The position numbers were made by a program, and so were the translations under genes. Below are positions 1 to 5,420 of a stretch of DNA of 5,420 bases, piece after piece (the stretch's first letter is position 1; each line of letters opens with the position of its first letter). The notes under the pieces are model-generated. The model did no database searches, had not been told where the DNA came from, and worked only from the letters and a program-made list of their open reading frames with translations. The stretch is from contig QKIM01000304.1 of assembly GCA_003249585.1 (NCBI GenBank), positions 1-5,420 of the forward strand, given 5' to 3'. Origin of the DNA: Deltaproteobacteria bacterium (lineage in GTDB: Bacteria; Myxococcota_A; Polyangia; HGW-17).

Positions 1-16
1 AAAAATGGTCTCTGCC

Positions 17-2413
17 TCACCGTGGAGCCAGCGGAGGTTTCTTCTTGGGAGGGTGGAACTGAGGCTTGTGCCCGCCGAGGGCCGTGTGAGTGGTTCGTTC
101 CCGTGGTAGGCCTGAGACGGGATCTTCCCACGGGATCTCGTGCAGCGGCACAAACCGGGACGTCTCATAGATGAATCGGGCATAGGCAGGTGCCGTGGTG
201 AGATGTGCCGCGTCGTTGTCTCCCAGTGGGCGCTCATACTTCTCATCGCCGAGCCAGAAGGTCGTGGACCACCGGGAAGTGTACCCGGTGAACCAGGTGT
301 CCATGGTTTTGGACGCCGTTCCTGTCTTCCCTGCCGCGATGACATGGGTGCCCTGTATGGGTTCATTGTGTCCCTCGGTCACGACCTTGCGCAGCAGCCG
401 GGATGTTTGAAAGGCCGCCTTGGCCGGAATGGCCTGCCGTTGACGTTTTCCCAGCCCGTCGATCATTCGGGAGAGCCGGTCTGAGGCGTCGAGCATGGGA
501 TCCTCGGGAACGGTGCGATCCTCTATCACCTGTCCACCCGCACTGATCCGTCGGATGATCACCTCAGGCAAAAGACGCCCGTTTTCAGCGAACACCGAGA
601 ACGCACCCGTGAGTTCGTTCATCTTCACACAGGAGGCCCCGAGGGCGAGCCCCTTGTCGGGGATGATGGGAGTTGTGAAACCAAACCGCTTCGCCCATGC
701 GGCCACTCTGGTGCCGCCCAGAGCCTGGAAGATGGTCACCGATGGGATGTTTCTCGACCAGACGAGAGCCGACTCCAAGGTAACCTTGTGATTCATGATC
801 TTCTCTTTGGCGGCTTCGGAAAGATTGTTGGCGTATCGATAATTGGCCACCCGCCATTTCTTCCCCGTCGCCGGATCGACGATGGAGTAGGGCACGTCGG
901 AGAACTTTTTGAATCGTGACCAGCCGCGGTGCAGGGCGAGGGAGTAGTAGATGGGCTTGTAGGTGGAACCGGGCTGTCGACAGGACTGCACCGTGCGGTT
1001 GTACTTGGTCAGATCGAAGTCCGTACCTCCGACCATGGCGATGATATATCCCGTCCTGTGATCTCGGGCATGGAGTGCGGACTGAACGCGGGGGATCTGC
1101 TCCAGATGGAAGATCTTCGGGTCCCTCCCGTCAACACGCACCCACACGACATTCCCCTTGGCCAGGGTCTTGTCGACCCTGGTGATGTGATGATCCGTGA
1201 TCCCTTTGTATCTCCGGTAGCGAAAGGCCCAGCGCATGTTCTCCAGGGGAATGATCCCCACGTGACCAGCGGCGTTGATGGTGGCCTCTCGTCTCTCCAC
1301 CCGGGTCACCACGGCAAGATAGAGCCGTTCCCGGATGAGGGGACCCGCGCCGTAGTGCGCCCTTGCCTTTGCAATGAAGGATCTTGCGGCATCATCGGTG
1401 AGGGTTGCCTCTGCACCACGGTATCCCTGCCGTTTGTCCTGCCAAAAGGCGAGATCCTGCACAGCCTGCCGGGCCTTGACCTGGACAAAGGGATTGACGG
1501 TCGTCTCCACGAGGAAGCCACCCTTGCGGAACCCGTCTACGCCGACCTTCTCGATGAGAAGCTGCCTGGTGTGTTCGGTGAAGTAGGGGGTGCGGTCGTT
1601 GTAATAATCCTTGCGACCACGCAGGGTGACAGGCTCATCGAGGGCTTTTTGGTATTGTGCGTTTGTGATGTATCCTCGACGGTGCATCCGTGTCAGAACA
1701 TGGCGACGCCTCTCCAGAGCCACCTCCATGTTCTTGTGCGGGGAGTAGCGCGTGGGTGCTTGGGCGAAGCCTGCGAGAAGCGCCATCTCGGCGACAGTGA
1801 GCTGGTCGAGATTCTTGTTGAAATACGCCCTGGCTGCAGCCTTGACTCCAAAAGATCCCTTGCCCAGGAAGATGAGATTCAGATACAGTTCCAGGATCTG
1901 GTCCTTGGACAGATTCCTTTCGAGGCGAAGGGCGAGCACGACCTCCTTGACCTTGCGGTCCAGGGTTCGCTCCCCTCCCATGAAATACTTTGCCACCTGC
2001 TGGGTGATGGTGCTCCCCCCCTGCTTGATGGCGCCGGCGCGGACATTGGTGAGGACCGCACGGACAAGCCCCAGCGTATCCAGAGCTCCGTGCTCATAGA
2101 ATCGGGCGTCCTCCACCGCGATGAAGGCGTTGCGCAGGTTTGGAGGGATCTCCCCGAGGGGCACCCACTGGCGGGTCTCTCCCGAGATCTCGGCAAGCAC
2201 CATGCCGTCGGCGGCGAGGATGCGGGTGGAGGTTGAGGCGCGCCCCTTGAGCGTCTCAAAACTCGGCGCGGCCGGGAGATCCCTCGCATAAAAGCCAAAG
2301 AGGAACCCGCCGGAGAGGGCCAGCGCGACCCCAATGAGGATGAACAGAAAGATGTGGTACAGGAAGATGGAGGAGAAGATCCCGCGGCTCTTCCCGTTGA
2401 GAATGGAGACCAT
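17..2413 (-). CDS. mrcA: Class A penicillin-binding protein, PBP1A type (bifunctional peptidoglycan glycosyltransferase/transpeptidase)
   Basis: This enzyme polymerises lipid II into glycan strands and cross-links the stem peptides, acting in the periplasm while anchored in the inner membrane. The 798-residue protein has a short cytoplasmic N-terminus and one membrane segment (about 13-41). The GT51 domain (about 60-230) shows EDARFYEH with Glu101, GGSTITQQ (132-139), RKVKE (153-157) and ELYLN (175-179). An OB-like insert of the PBP1A kind lies at roughly 325-440. The transpeptidase domain has the SxxK nucleophile motif STYK (Ser483), SRN (553-555) and KTG (696-698), so both activities look intact. 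The C-terminus is a short Pro/Lys/His-rich tail. Length is close to E. coli PBP1A (about 850). The ATG lies 3 bases after the recA stop and has only a weak GAG-type ribosome binding site, so coupling to recA is likely. The family assignment is firm; the mrcA symbol is by analogy, since other class A PBPs are possible. Confidence 0.95.
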   Translation of the reverse strand: MVSILNGKSRGIFSSIFLYHIFLFILIGVALALSGGFLFGFYARDLPAAPSFETLKGRASTSTRILAADGMVLAEISGETRQWVPLGEIPPNLRNAFIAVEDARFYEHGALDTLGLVRAVLTNVRAGAIKQGGSTITQQVAKYFMGGERTLDRKVKEVVLALRLERNLSKDQILELYLNLIFLGKGSFGVKAAARAYFNKNLDQLTVAEMALLAGFAQAPTRYSPHKNMEVALERRRHVLTRMHRRGYITNAQYQKALDEPVTLRGRKDYYNDRTPYFTEHTRQLLIEKVGVDGFRKGGFLVETTVNPFVQVKARQAVQDLAFWQDKRQGYRGAEATLTDDAARSFIAKARAHYGAGPLIRERLYLAVVTRVERREATINAAGHVGIIPLENMRWAFRYRRYKGITDHHITRVDKTLAKGNVVWVRVDGRDPKIFHLEQIPRVQSALHARDHRTGYIIAMVGGTDFDLTKYNRTVQSCRQPGSTYKPIYYSLALHRGWSRFKKFSDVPYSIVDPATGKKWRVANYRYANNLSEAAKEKIMNHKVTLESALVWSRNIPSVTIFQALGGTRVAAWAKRFGFTTPIIPDKGLALGASCVKMNELTGAFSVFAENGRLLPEVIIRRISAGGQVIEDRTVPEDPMLDASDRLSRMIDGLGKRQRQAIPAKAAFQTSRLLRKVVTEGHNEPIQGTHVIAAGKTGTASKTMDTWFTGYTSRWSTTFWLGDEKYERPLGDNDAAHLTTAPAYARFIYETSRFVPLHEIPWEDPVSGLPRERTTHTALGGHKPQFHPPKKKPPLAPR

Positions 2414-2416
2414 GGA

Positions 2417-3466
2417 TCACTCGCTGTCGGATGGAGCCTCGGTGGGGGCCTTGGTGGGGAGCTCGTAGCGCTGTCGCAGTTCGCTCTCCACGCTCGCGAG
2501 GATGTCCTCGTTCTCCAGGAGGAAGTCTTTCACGTTCTCCCTGCCCTGACCGAGGCGTTCCCCCTTGTAGGAATACCAGGATCCGCTTTTCTCCACGATA
2601 CCGTCCTTCTCGGCGAGATCGAGGAGGTCCCCTTCCCAGGAGATCCCCTTGCCGAAGATGATATCGAATTCAGCCTCTTTGAAGGGAGGCGCTATCTTGT
2701 TCTTCACCACCTTGACCCTGGTCCTGTTCCCGACCTTTTCCTCTCCCTGCTTGAGCGTGGAGATGCGCCGGATGTCCAACCGGATGGAGGAGTAGAACTT
2801 GAGGGCGTTGCCTCCCGTGGTGGTTTCGGGATTACCAAACATCACGCCGATCTTCATGCGGATCTGGTTGATAAAGATCACCAGGCAGTTGGACTTGGAG
2901 ATGGAGGCGGTGAGCTTGCGCAGCGCCTGGCTCATGAGTCGTGCCTGGAGACCCACATGGGAGTCGCCCATCTCGCCGTTGAGCTCGGCCCGGGGCGTAA
3001 GAGCCGCCACGGAGTCCACAACAACCAGCGAGACTTCGCCGGTCCTCACCAGCGTGTCGGCTATTTCCAGGGCCTGTTCCCCGCAGTCGGGCTGGGAGAC
3101 GAGGAGGTTCTCCACATCGACGCCGAGCTTGCGGGCATAACTGATGTCCAGGGCGTGCTCGGCGTCGATAAACACCGCCACGTCACCGAGCTTTTGCGCG
3201 TTGGCCACCACGTGGAGAGCCAACGTGGTCTTCCCCGAGGATTCGGGTCCGAAGATCTCTACGATGCGCCCCTTGGGGAGCCCTCCGACGCCCAGGGCGA
3301 GATCCAGAGAGAAGGAGCCTGAAGAATAGGTGGGGATGTCCTTCATGAGGGCTTCGTGATCCCCCAGACGCATGATGGAACCCTTGCCAAACTGCCGCTC
3401 GATGGTGCTCAGGGCCGACTTGAGGGAATTCTGATCAATATTGCCTGATTTTTTAGCGCGTGCCAT
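2417..3466 (-). CDS. recA: RecA recombinase
   Basis: RecA forms an ATP-dependent filament on single-stranded DNA, carries out homologous pairing and strand exchange, and stimulates LexA self-cleavage in the SOS response. The 349-residue protein is full length. It has an N-terminal helix region (to about 35), Walker A GPESSGKT (73-80), the catalytic Glu in DAEHALD (Glu103), Walker B ending in Asp151 (VVVDSVAAL), and the DNA-binding L2 region starting after INQIRMKIG (200-207) with Phe210, ETTTGG (214-219) and KFY. The C-terminal domain (about 280-334) ends in a short acidic, Pro/Thr/Glu-rich tail. One substitution stands out: the usually invariant SQPDTGEQ segment reads SQPDCGEQ (Cys128). The ATG is preceded by AAGGA at 7 bases, placed inside the last codons of the upstream LigT-like gene, whose stop lies 3 bases before the start. 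No recX follows; the next gene is a PBP gene. Confidence 0.99.
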   Translation of the reverse strand: MARAKKSGNIDQNSLKSALSTIERQFGKGSIMRLGDHEALMKDIPTYSSGSFSLDLALGVGGLPKGRIVEIFGPESSGKTTLALHVVANAQKLGDVAVFIDAEHALDISYARKLGVDVENLLVSQPDCGEQALEIADTLVRTGEVSLVVVDSVAALTPRAELNGEMGDSHVGLQARLMSQALRKLTASISKSNCLVIFINQIRMKIGVMFGNPETTTGGNALKFYSSIRLDIRRISTLKQGEEKVGNRTRVKVVKNKIAPPFKEAEFDIIFGKGISWEGDLLDLAEKDGIVEKSGSWYSYKGERLGQGRENVKDFLLENEDILASVESELRQRYELPTKAPTEAPSDSE

Positions 3467-3469
3467 ACC

Positions 3470-4630
3470 CTATTCCTTTTCCGGGTTCGCCGGAGGTTCT
3501 GTTTCCTGTGTGGTGGGACTGTTTGGCTCCTTTGGAGAGGCCTCTCCTTCGGAGACAGGCTGCTGCTCCCGACTTCGCTCTTCCCAGCGCTGTTTTTGCT
3601 GCTCGAGCTGGTTGAGCACCTTGCTCTTCCCTTCCGACCCAGCGAGAGCGCGCACAGCCTCCCATTCCTGGGATTCTCCCCGCAGGGAGTCCTGTACCTG
3701 TGAAGTGGTCACGAGGGGGATCTCGTCGTGCTGGTGGAGGGTGGCCGACTGCTGAAGCAGAGACGGACTCTTCACTTCCCGTTCAATGAGGGATTCTGTT
3801 GCCTCGAGGGAGAGTCCGGACTGCCCGAGGATCTCCTGGATCAGCGCGTCGGGATCCTCGTCGTGAGGTGAGAGTTCAGGGAGGCTGGGACAGCCGGGAC
3901 AGCAATGCTGACAGGGCTCATCCGTGCTGTAACTCCCTATGATAACCGGAGGATACTTCCATCCACCGTTCCCTCGGTGGCCCGCATAGATCCTCGAGAT
4001 CTGCAACTGGGACGATGGCTCGGTGAACCGGAAGGTCTCGATGGCCCCCATGAAGGGCGGGACGTCGTCGGAGAAGACCCGCGCAAGGGTGCAGCGCACC
4101 GGCATCGAGGTGCTCTTGAGGGGGAACCCGGCTTCGGCGAACCGCGCCGCAAGGTCCTGCTGCAACTGGAGTACCCTCTCTCCCGTGAACCCGAGGGAGA
4201 TGACTCTGGGATTTCCTTCGGCGTCATGAGCCGTAGTGATGCCTTTGACCGAAAGCGCCACAGGCTCGGTGACGGTACGCACCGAGGCACGGGTGAGATC
4301 TTTGATCACCTCGAGGAGGACGAAGGGGAGCCTGCCCAGATGGAGGAGGGGAATGGTGAACCAGGTCGGAGGAACCCAGTTGAGTTTGTTGCGCACCTCT
4401 TCGGGGAGGTGCCGATACAGGGATTCCTGCAGGTCCGTTATCTGGCCGATGGTCTCCAGGGGCAGGAAAAGCCCGACAAAGCAGTCATCGATGAGGTGGA
4501 AGAAAGGGACCTCTGACTCTGGCAGGGCCTGCGCCGGGGTTGAGACCTCCGCGGTCTCGGGGGCCGGCTCCACTGGAGTCTCGGGGGCCTTTACGGTCTC
4601 TTCGGAGGTGGTGGATACATCCGTGGTCAC
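3470..4630 (-). CDS. Degenerate LigT/ThpR-like (2H phosphoesterase) protein with long disordered extensions
   Basis: The 386-residue product has a core (about 43-232) that follows the two-lobed LigT/ThpR pattern: FVGLFLPLE, then WVPPTWFTIPLLHLGRL, then PRVISLGF, a helix rich in Leu/Gln, MPVRCTLARV, and a final LQISRIYAG...KYPPVIIG strand pair. Active ThpR enzymes have two HxTx motifs and open or make 2'-5'/2',3'-cyclic phosphodiester bonds in RNA. Here the aligned first motif reads TIPL (92-95) and the second RCTL (179-182), so both His and one Thr are gone; catalysis of the usual kind is unlikely. Residues 8-45 are Pro/Glu/Thr-rich with a repeated APET. After the core come CxxCCxxC (Cys240, 243, 244, 247), an acidic stretch, a probable helix at about 319-358 rich in Gln/Glu/Arg, and a Pro/Glu tail. 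Normal family length is about 180-190. I prefer the GTG start at 4630, which has GGAGAG close upstream; a TTG at 4660 in frame lacks one. Its position between cinA and recA supports descent from ligT. Present function unknown. Confidence 0.85.
   Translation of the reverse strand: MTTDVSTTSEETVKAPETPVEPAPETAEVSTPAQALPESEVPFFHLIDDCFVGLFLPLETIGQITDLQESLYRHLPEEVRNKLNWVPPTWFTIPLLHLGRLPFVLLEVIKDLTRASVRTVTEPVALSVKGITTAHDAEGNPRVISLGFTGERVLQLQQDLAARFAEAGFPLKSTSMPVRCTLARVFSDDVPPFMGAIETFRFTEPSSQLQISRIYAGHRGNGGWKYPPVIIGSYSTDEPCQHCCPGCPSLPELSPHDEDPDALIQEILGQSGLSLEATESLIEREVKSPSLLQQSATLHQHDEIPLVTTSQVQDSLRGESQEWEAVRALAGSEGKSKVLNQLEQQKQRWEERSREQQPVSEGEASPKEPNSPTTQETEPPANPEKE
3474..3478 (-). promoter_or_regulatory. 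Ribosome binding site of recA, inside the upstream gene
   Basis: The minus strand reads AAGGA seven bases before the recA ATG. These bases are also the final codons of the LigT-like gene (Glu-Lys-Glu-stop), so ribosomes finishing that gene end next to the recA start. This arrangement favours translational coupling of RecA to its upstream partner. Confidence 0.75.
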
Positions 4631-4714
4631 GAAGTTCTCTCCGGATTGTCGCGTTCGCAACAGGTTAGCTTCAATAGTTATTCCATCAAAACCCGAACAT
4701 TTGAAAGGAAAAAA
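4631..4714 (-). promoter_or_regulatory. 84-base intergenic region, possible internal promoter for the LigT-like/recA/PBP genes
   Basis: This is the largest gap in the block and is more AT-rich than its surroundings. On the minus strand it begins with six T's directly after the cinA stop, then contains TTGATG followed after 16 bases by TAACCT, a weak match to sigma70 -35 and -10 elements. It also holds a GTTC half-site (CAAATGTTCGGG) and CGAAC within GCGAACGCG, but no complete LexA box of a type I know. A promoter here would allow recA expression independent of cinA. This is inference from spacing and weak motifs only. Confidence 0.25.
4637..4642 (-). promoter_or_regulatory. Ribosome binding site that selects the GTG start of the LigT-like gene
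   Basis: The minus strand reads GGAGAG six bases before a GTG codon at 4630-4628. The longer alternative, a TTG at 4660-4658, is preceded by a sequence with no purine-rich match. The extra ten residues would be basic and polar with no resemblance to the LigT core. The GTG is therefore the better start. Confidence 0.6.
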
Positions 4715-5239
4715 TCACAGATCGGAGAAAAAACCGACACACCTCTCAAAATCCTCAGGTATTTCATTCAGGAGAACGGCGGTGATCCCGTCAAGGACCC
4801 ACCTTGTGGCGGCATCTTGTATCTCCTCCCGATCACCGGTGAAGAGAAATTTTCCGACAATCTCGAGTTCTCCTTTTATTACAGCGATAAAGACCGTACC
4901 AACCGGTTTGTCTGGTGTACCCCCACCGGGTCCTGCGATCCCGGTGACAGCACCCCCCACCGAGGCCCCGAGGGCTCTGCAGGCGCCACGGGCCATAGCC
5001 CTGGCGACGGCCTCGCTCACGGCACCGTGACGCTCCAGAAGGGCCCCGGGGACTTTCAGAAGAGCTTCCTTTACCTCGTTGGAGTAGGCGACTACAGACC
5101 CCTTGAAAAATTCAGAGGCCCCGGCAACAGAGGTGATTCGGGCTGAAACACGCCCCCCGGTGCACGACTCCGCCAATCCCAGGTGCTCCCCCTCGAGGAG
5201 GTGAAACAGTCGGGTGAGTGGATCTGATGGGGTGAACAT
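4715..5239 (-). CDS. pncC: CinA-family nicotinamide-nucleotide amidohydrolase (PncC domain, stand-alone)
   Basis: PncC deamidates nicotinamide mononucleotide (NMN) to nicotinate mononucleotide and ammonia in the cytoplasm, returning NMN to NAD synthesis. The 174-residue protein is the single C-terminal CinA domain, without the molybdopterin-binding-like N-terminal (COG1058) domain of full CinA. Family signatures appear in order: LAESCTGG (22-29), [14 protein letters not shown] (44-57), GAVSE (72-76), [18 protein letters not shown] (99-116) and GDREEIQ (135-141). Stand-alone members are usually about 160-170 residues, so this one is complete. The ATG has AGGGGG nine bases upstream. It lies 50 bases after the phosphatase gene and 84 bases before the LigT-like gene. 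Neighbourhood with recA is recurrent in bacteria; NMN is released by NAD-dependent DNA ligase, a plausible functional link. The gene may be annotated cinA in genomes that follow the locus name. Confidence 0.95.
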   Translation of the reverse strand: MFTPSDPLTRLFHLLEGEHLGLAESCTGGRVSARITSVAGASEFFKGSVVAYSNEVKEALLKVPGALLERHGAVSEAVARAMARGACRALGASVGGAVTGIAGPGGGTPDKPVGTVFIAVIKGELEIVGKFLFTGDREEIQDAATRWVLDGITAVLLNEIPEDFERCVGFFSDL

Positions 5240-5248
5240 GGATCGTGA

Positions 5249-5254
5249 CCCCCT
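5249..5254 (-). promoter_or_regulatory. Ribosome binding site of cinA/pncC
   Basis: The minus strand reads AGGGGG with nine bases to the ATG at 5239. The G-run is complementary to C-runs in the upstream leader, so access to it may depend on local RNA folding. Confidence 0.6.
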
Positions 5255-5261
5255 GGAGCGA

Positions 5262-5281
5262 CCGGCGGGGGCCGGCGGGGG
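5262..5281. repeat. Perfect tandem repeat, two 10-base units
   Basis: The plus strand shows CCGGCGGGGG twice in a row with no mismatch. It fills much of the 50-base gap between the phosphatase stop and the cinA start. On the plus strand it gives two G5 runs and two GG runs close together; on the transcribed RNA it gives two C5 runs. Confidence 0.85.
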
Positions 5282-5289
5282 TGACAGGA

Positions 5290-5420
5290 TTACTTCTCGA
5301 ATTTGAGAATGATGCAGGTGATGTTGTCAGTGCCGCCGTTTTCGTTGGCCCTGTTGATGAGGTTGGTGATCAACTTCTCGAGATTGCTCTCCTCGTTGAT
5401 CATCTTCTCCATGTCCGGGT
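5290..5420 (-). CDS. PP2C-type (PPM) serine/threonine protein phosphatase, C-terminal fragment
   Basis: Only the last 42 codons are inside the window; the gene continues beyond its right edge. The visible end reads [20 protein letters not shown] and continues into [21 protein letters not shown] before a TAA stop. The NGGTDNIT segment is the conserved last motif of PPM phosphatases such as Stp1/PrpC, in which the Asp binds a catalytic Mn/Mg ion; the preceding helix, with a Leu-x-x-Leu pattern, and the following hydrophobic strand fit the C-terminal part of that fold. Such enzymes remove phosphate from Ser/Thr, often opposing an Hanks-type kinase, but no kinase is visible here and the catalytic N-terminal half cannot be checked. 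The stop lies 50 bases before cinA. Confidence 0.85.
   Translation of the reverse strand, partial: PDMEKMINEESNLEKLITNLINRANENGGTDNITCIILKFEK

Larger units (their letters stand above)
5248..5282 (-). promoter_or_regulatory. Potential RNA hairpin covering the cinA ribosome binding site
   Basis: In the minus-strand transcript ACCCCC (5282-5277) can pair with GGGGGT (5253-5248), which includes the G-run of the ribosome binding site. Inside this outer stem, CCGGC (5275-5271) pairs with GCCGG (5266-5262) around a CCCC loop. The complementarity is directly visible; a regulatory role is inference. There is no T-run after the stem, so it is not an intrinsic terminator. Confidence 0.3.

Noticed and set aside
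1..16. Run of T's on the minus strand after the PBP stop
   Set aside because: The visible stretch ends in ATTTTT at the window edge, but no preceding inverted repeat is visible, so a terminator cannot be supported.
929..2236. 435-codon open frame on the plus strand
   Set aside because: It lies wholly antisense to the PBP gene, shows no recognisable domain and is rich in Gly/Val/Asp/His in the way expected from the complement of GC-rich coding DNA.
2354..3322. 322-codon open frame on the plus strand
   Set aside because: It is antisense to recA, has no family resemblance, and the opposite strand is an unambiguous, conserved protein.
4628..4660. TTG start at 4660 for the LigT-like gene (396 residues)
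   Set aside because: It has no ribosome binding site, whereas the in-frame GTG at 4630 has GGAGAG close upstream.
4690..4705. LexA box near CAAATGTTCGGG
   Set aside because: Only one half-site matches known Gram-positive or myxobacterial-type boxes; the other arm does not match.
4709..4740. Possible intrinsic terminator at the end of cinA
   Set aside because: The minus strand has T6 tracts, but the only preceding stem is about four pairs (TCGG/CCGA) with a T-rich loop, too weak for a confident terminator.
3905..5030. Overlapping plus-strand open frames of 203 and 264 codons
   Set aside because: They are antisense to the LigT-like and cinA genes with no motifs. Since the LigT-like gene is itself unusual I considered the reverse strand, but its LigT core pattern, ribosome binding site and operon fit favour the minus strand.
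1..5420. CRISPR array, tRNA, rRNA, insertion sequence or attachment site
   Set aside because: No spaced repeats, tRNA-like cloverleaf, transposase or terminal inverted repeats were seen; the window is nearly all minus-strand coding sequence.

Overview
The window carries one gene block on the minus strand. In transcription order, from right to left, it contains: the 3' end of a PP2C-type protein phosphatase gene (5290-5420, cut by the window edge), a stand-alone CinA/PncC gene (4715-5239), a 386-residue protein with a degenerate LigT/ThpR (2H phosphoesterase) domain (3470-4630), recA (2417-3466) and a class A penicillin-binding protein gene (17-2413). All recognisable coding sequence is on this strand. 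The long open frames on the plus strand lie antisense to these genes and look like by-products of GC-rich codon usage.

The source is probably a Gram-negative bacterium. The transpeptidase is of the PBP1A type, with an OB-like insert between its two catalytic domains, and the RecA looks proteobacterial. A Deltaproteobacteria/Desulfobacterota-like origin is a reasonable guess, but nothing here fixes the taxon.

Packing is tight. The LigT-like gene, recA and the PBP gene are each separated by 3 bases, so co-transcription and translational coupling are likely. Two wider gaps exist: 50 bases between the phosphatase and cinA, holding a GC-rich tandem repeat that can fold over the cinA ribosome binding site, and 84 bases between cinA and the LigT-like gene, a plausible place for an internal promoter.

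The cinA - ligT - recA order is a known arrangement, described for Deinococcus radiodurans, and cinA - recA linkage is also known in Gram-positive bacteria. CinA/PncC recycles NMN, a by-product of NAD-dependent DNA ligase, which gives a plausible metabolic link to RecA-dependent repair. The unusual member is the middle gene. It keeps the overall pattern of a 2H phosphoesterase, but by my alignment three of the four catalytic His/Thr positions are replaced. It also carries a Pro/Glu-rich N-terminal extension and a long C-terminal extension with a compact CxxCCxxC cluster. A probable pseudoenzyme in the slot of an RNA/cyclic-nucleotide phosphodiesterase next to recA is the best candidate here for undescribed biology.
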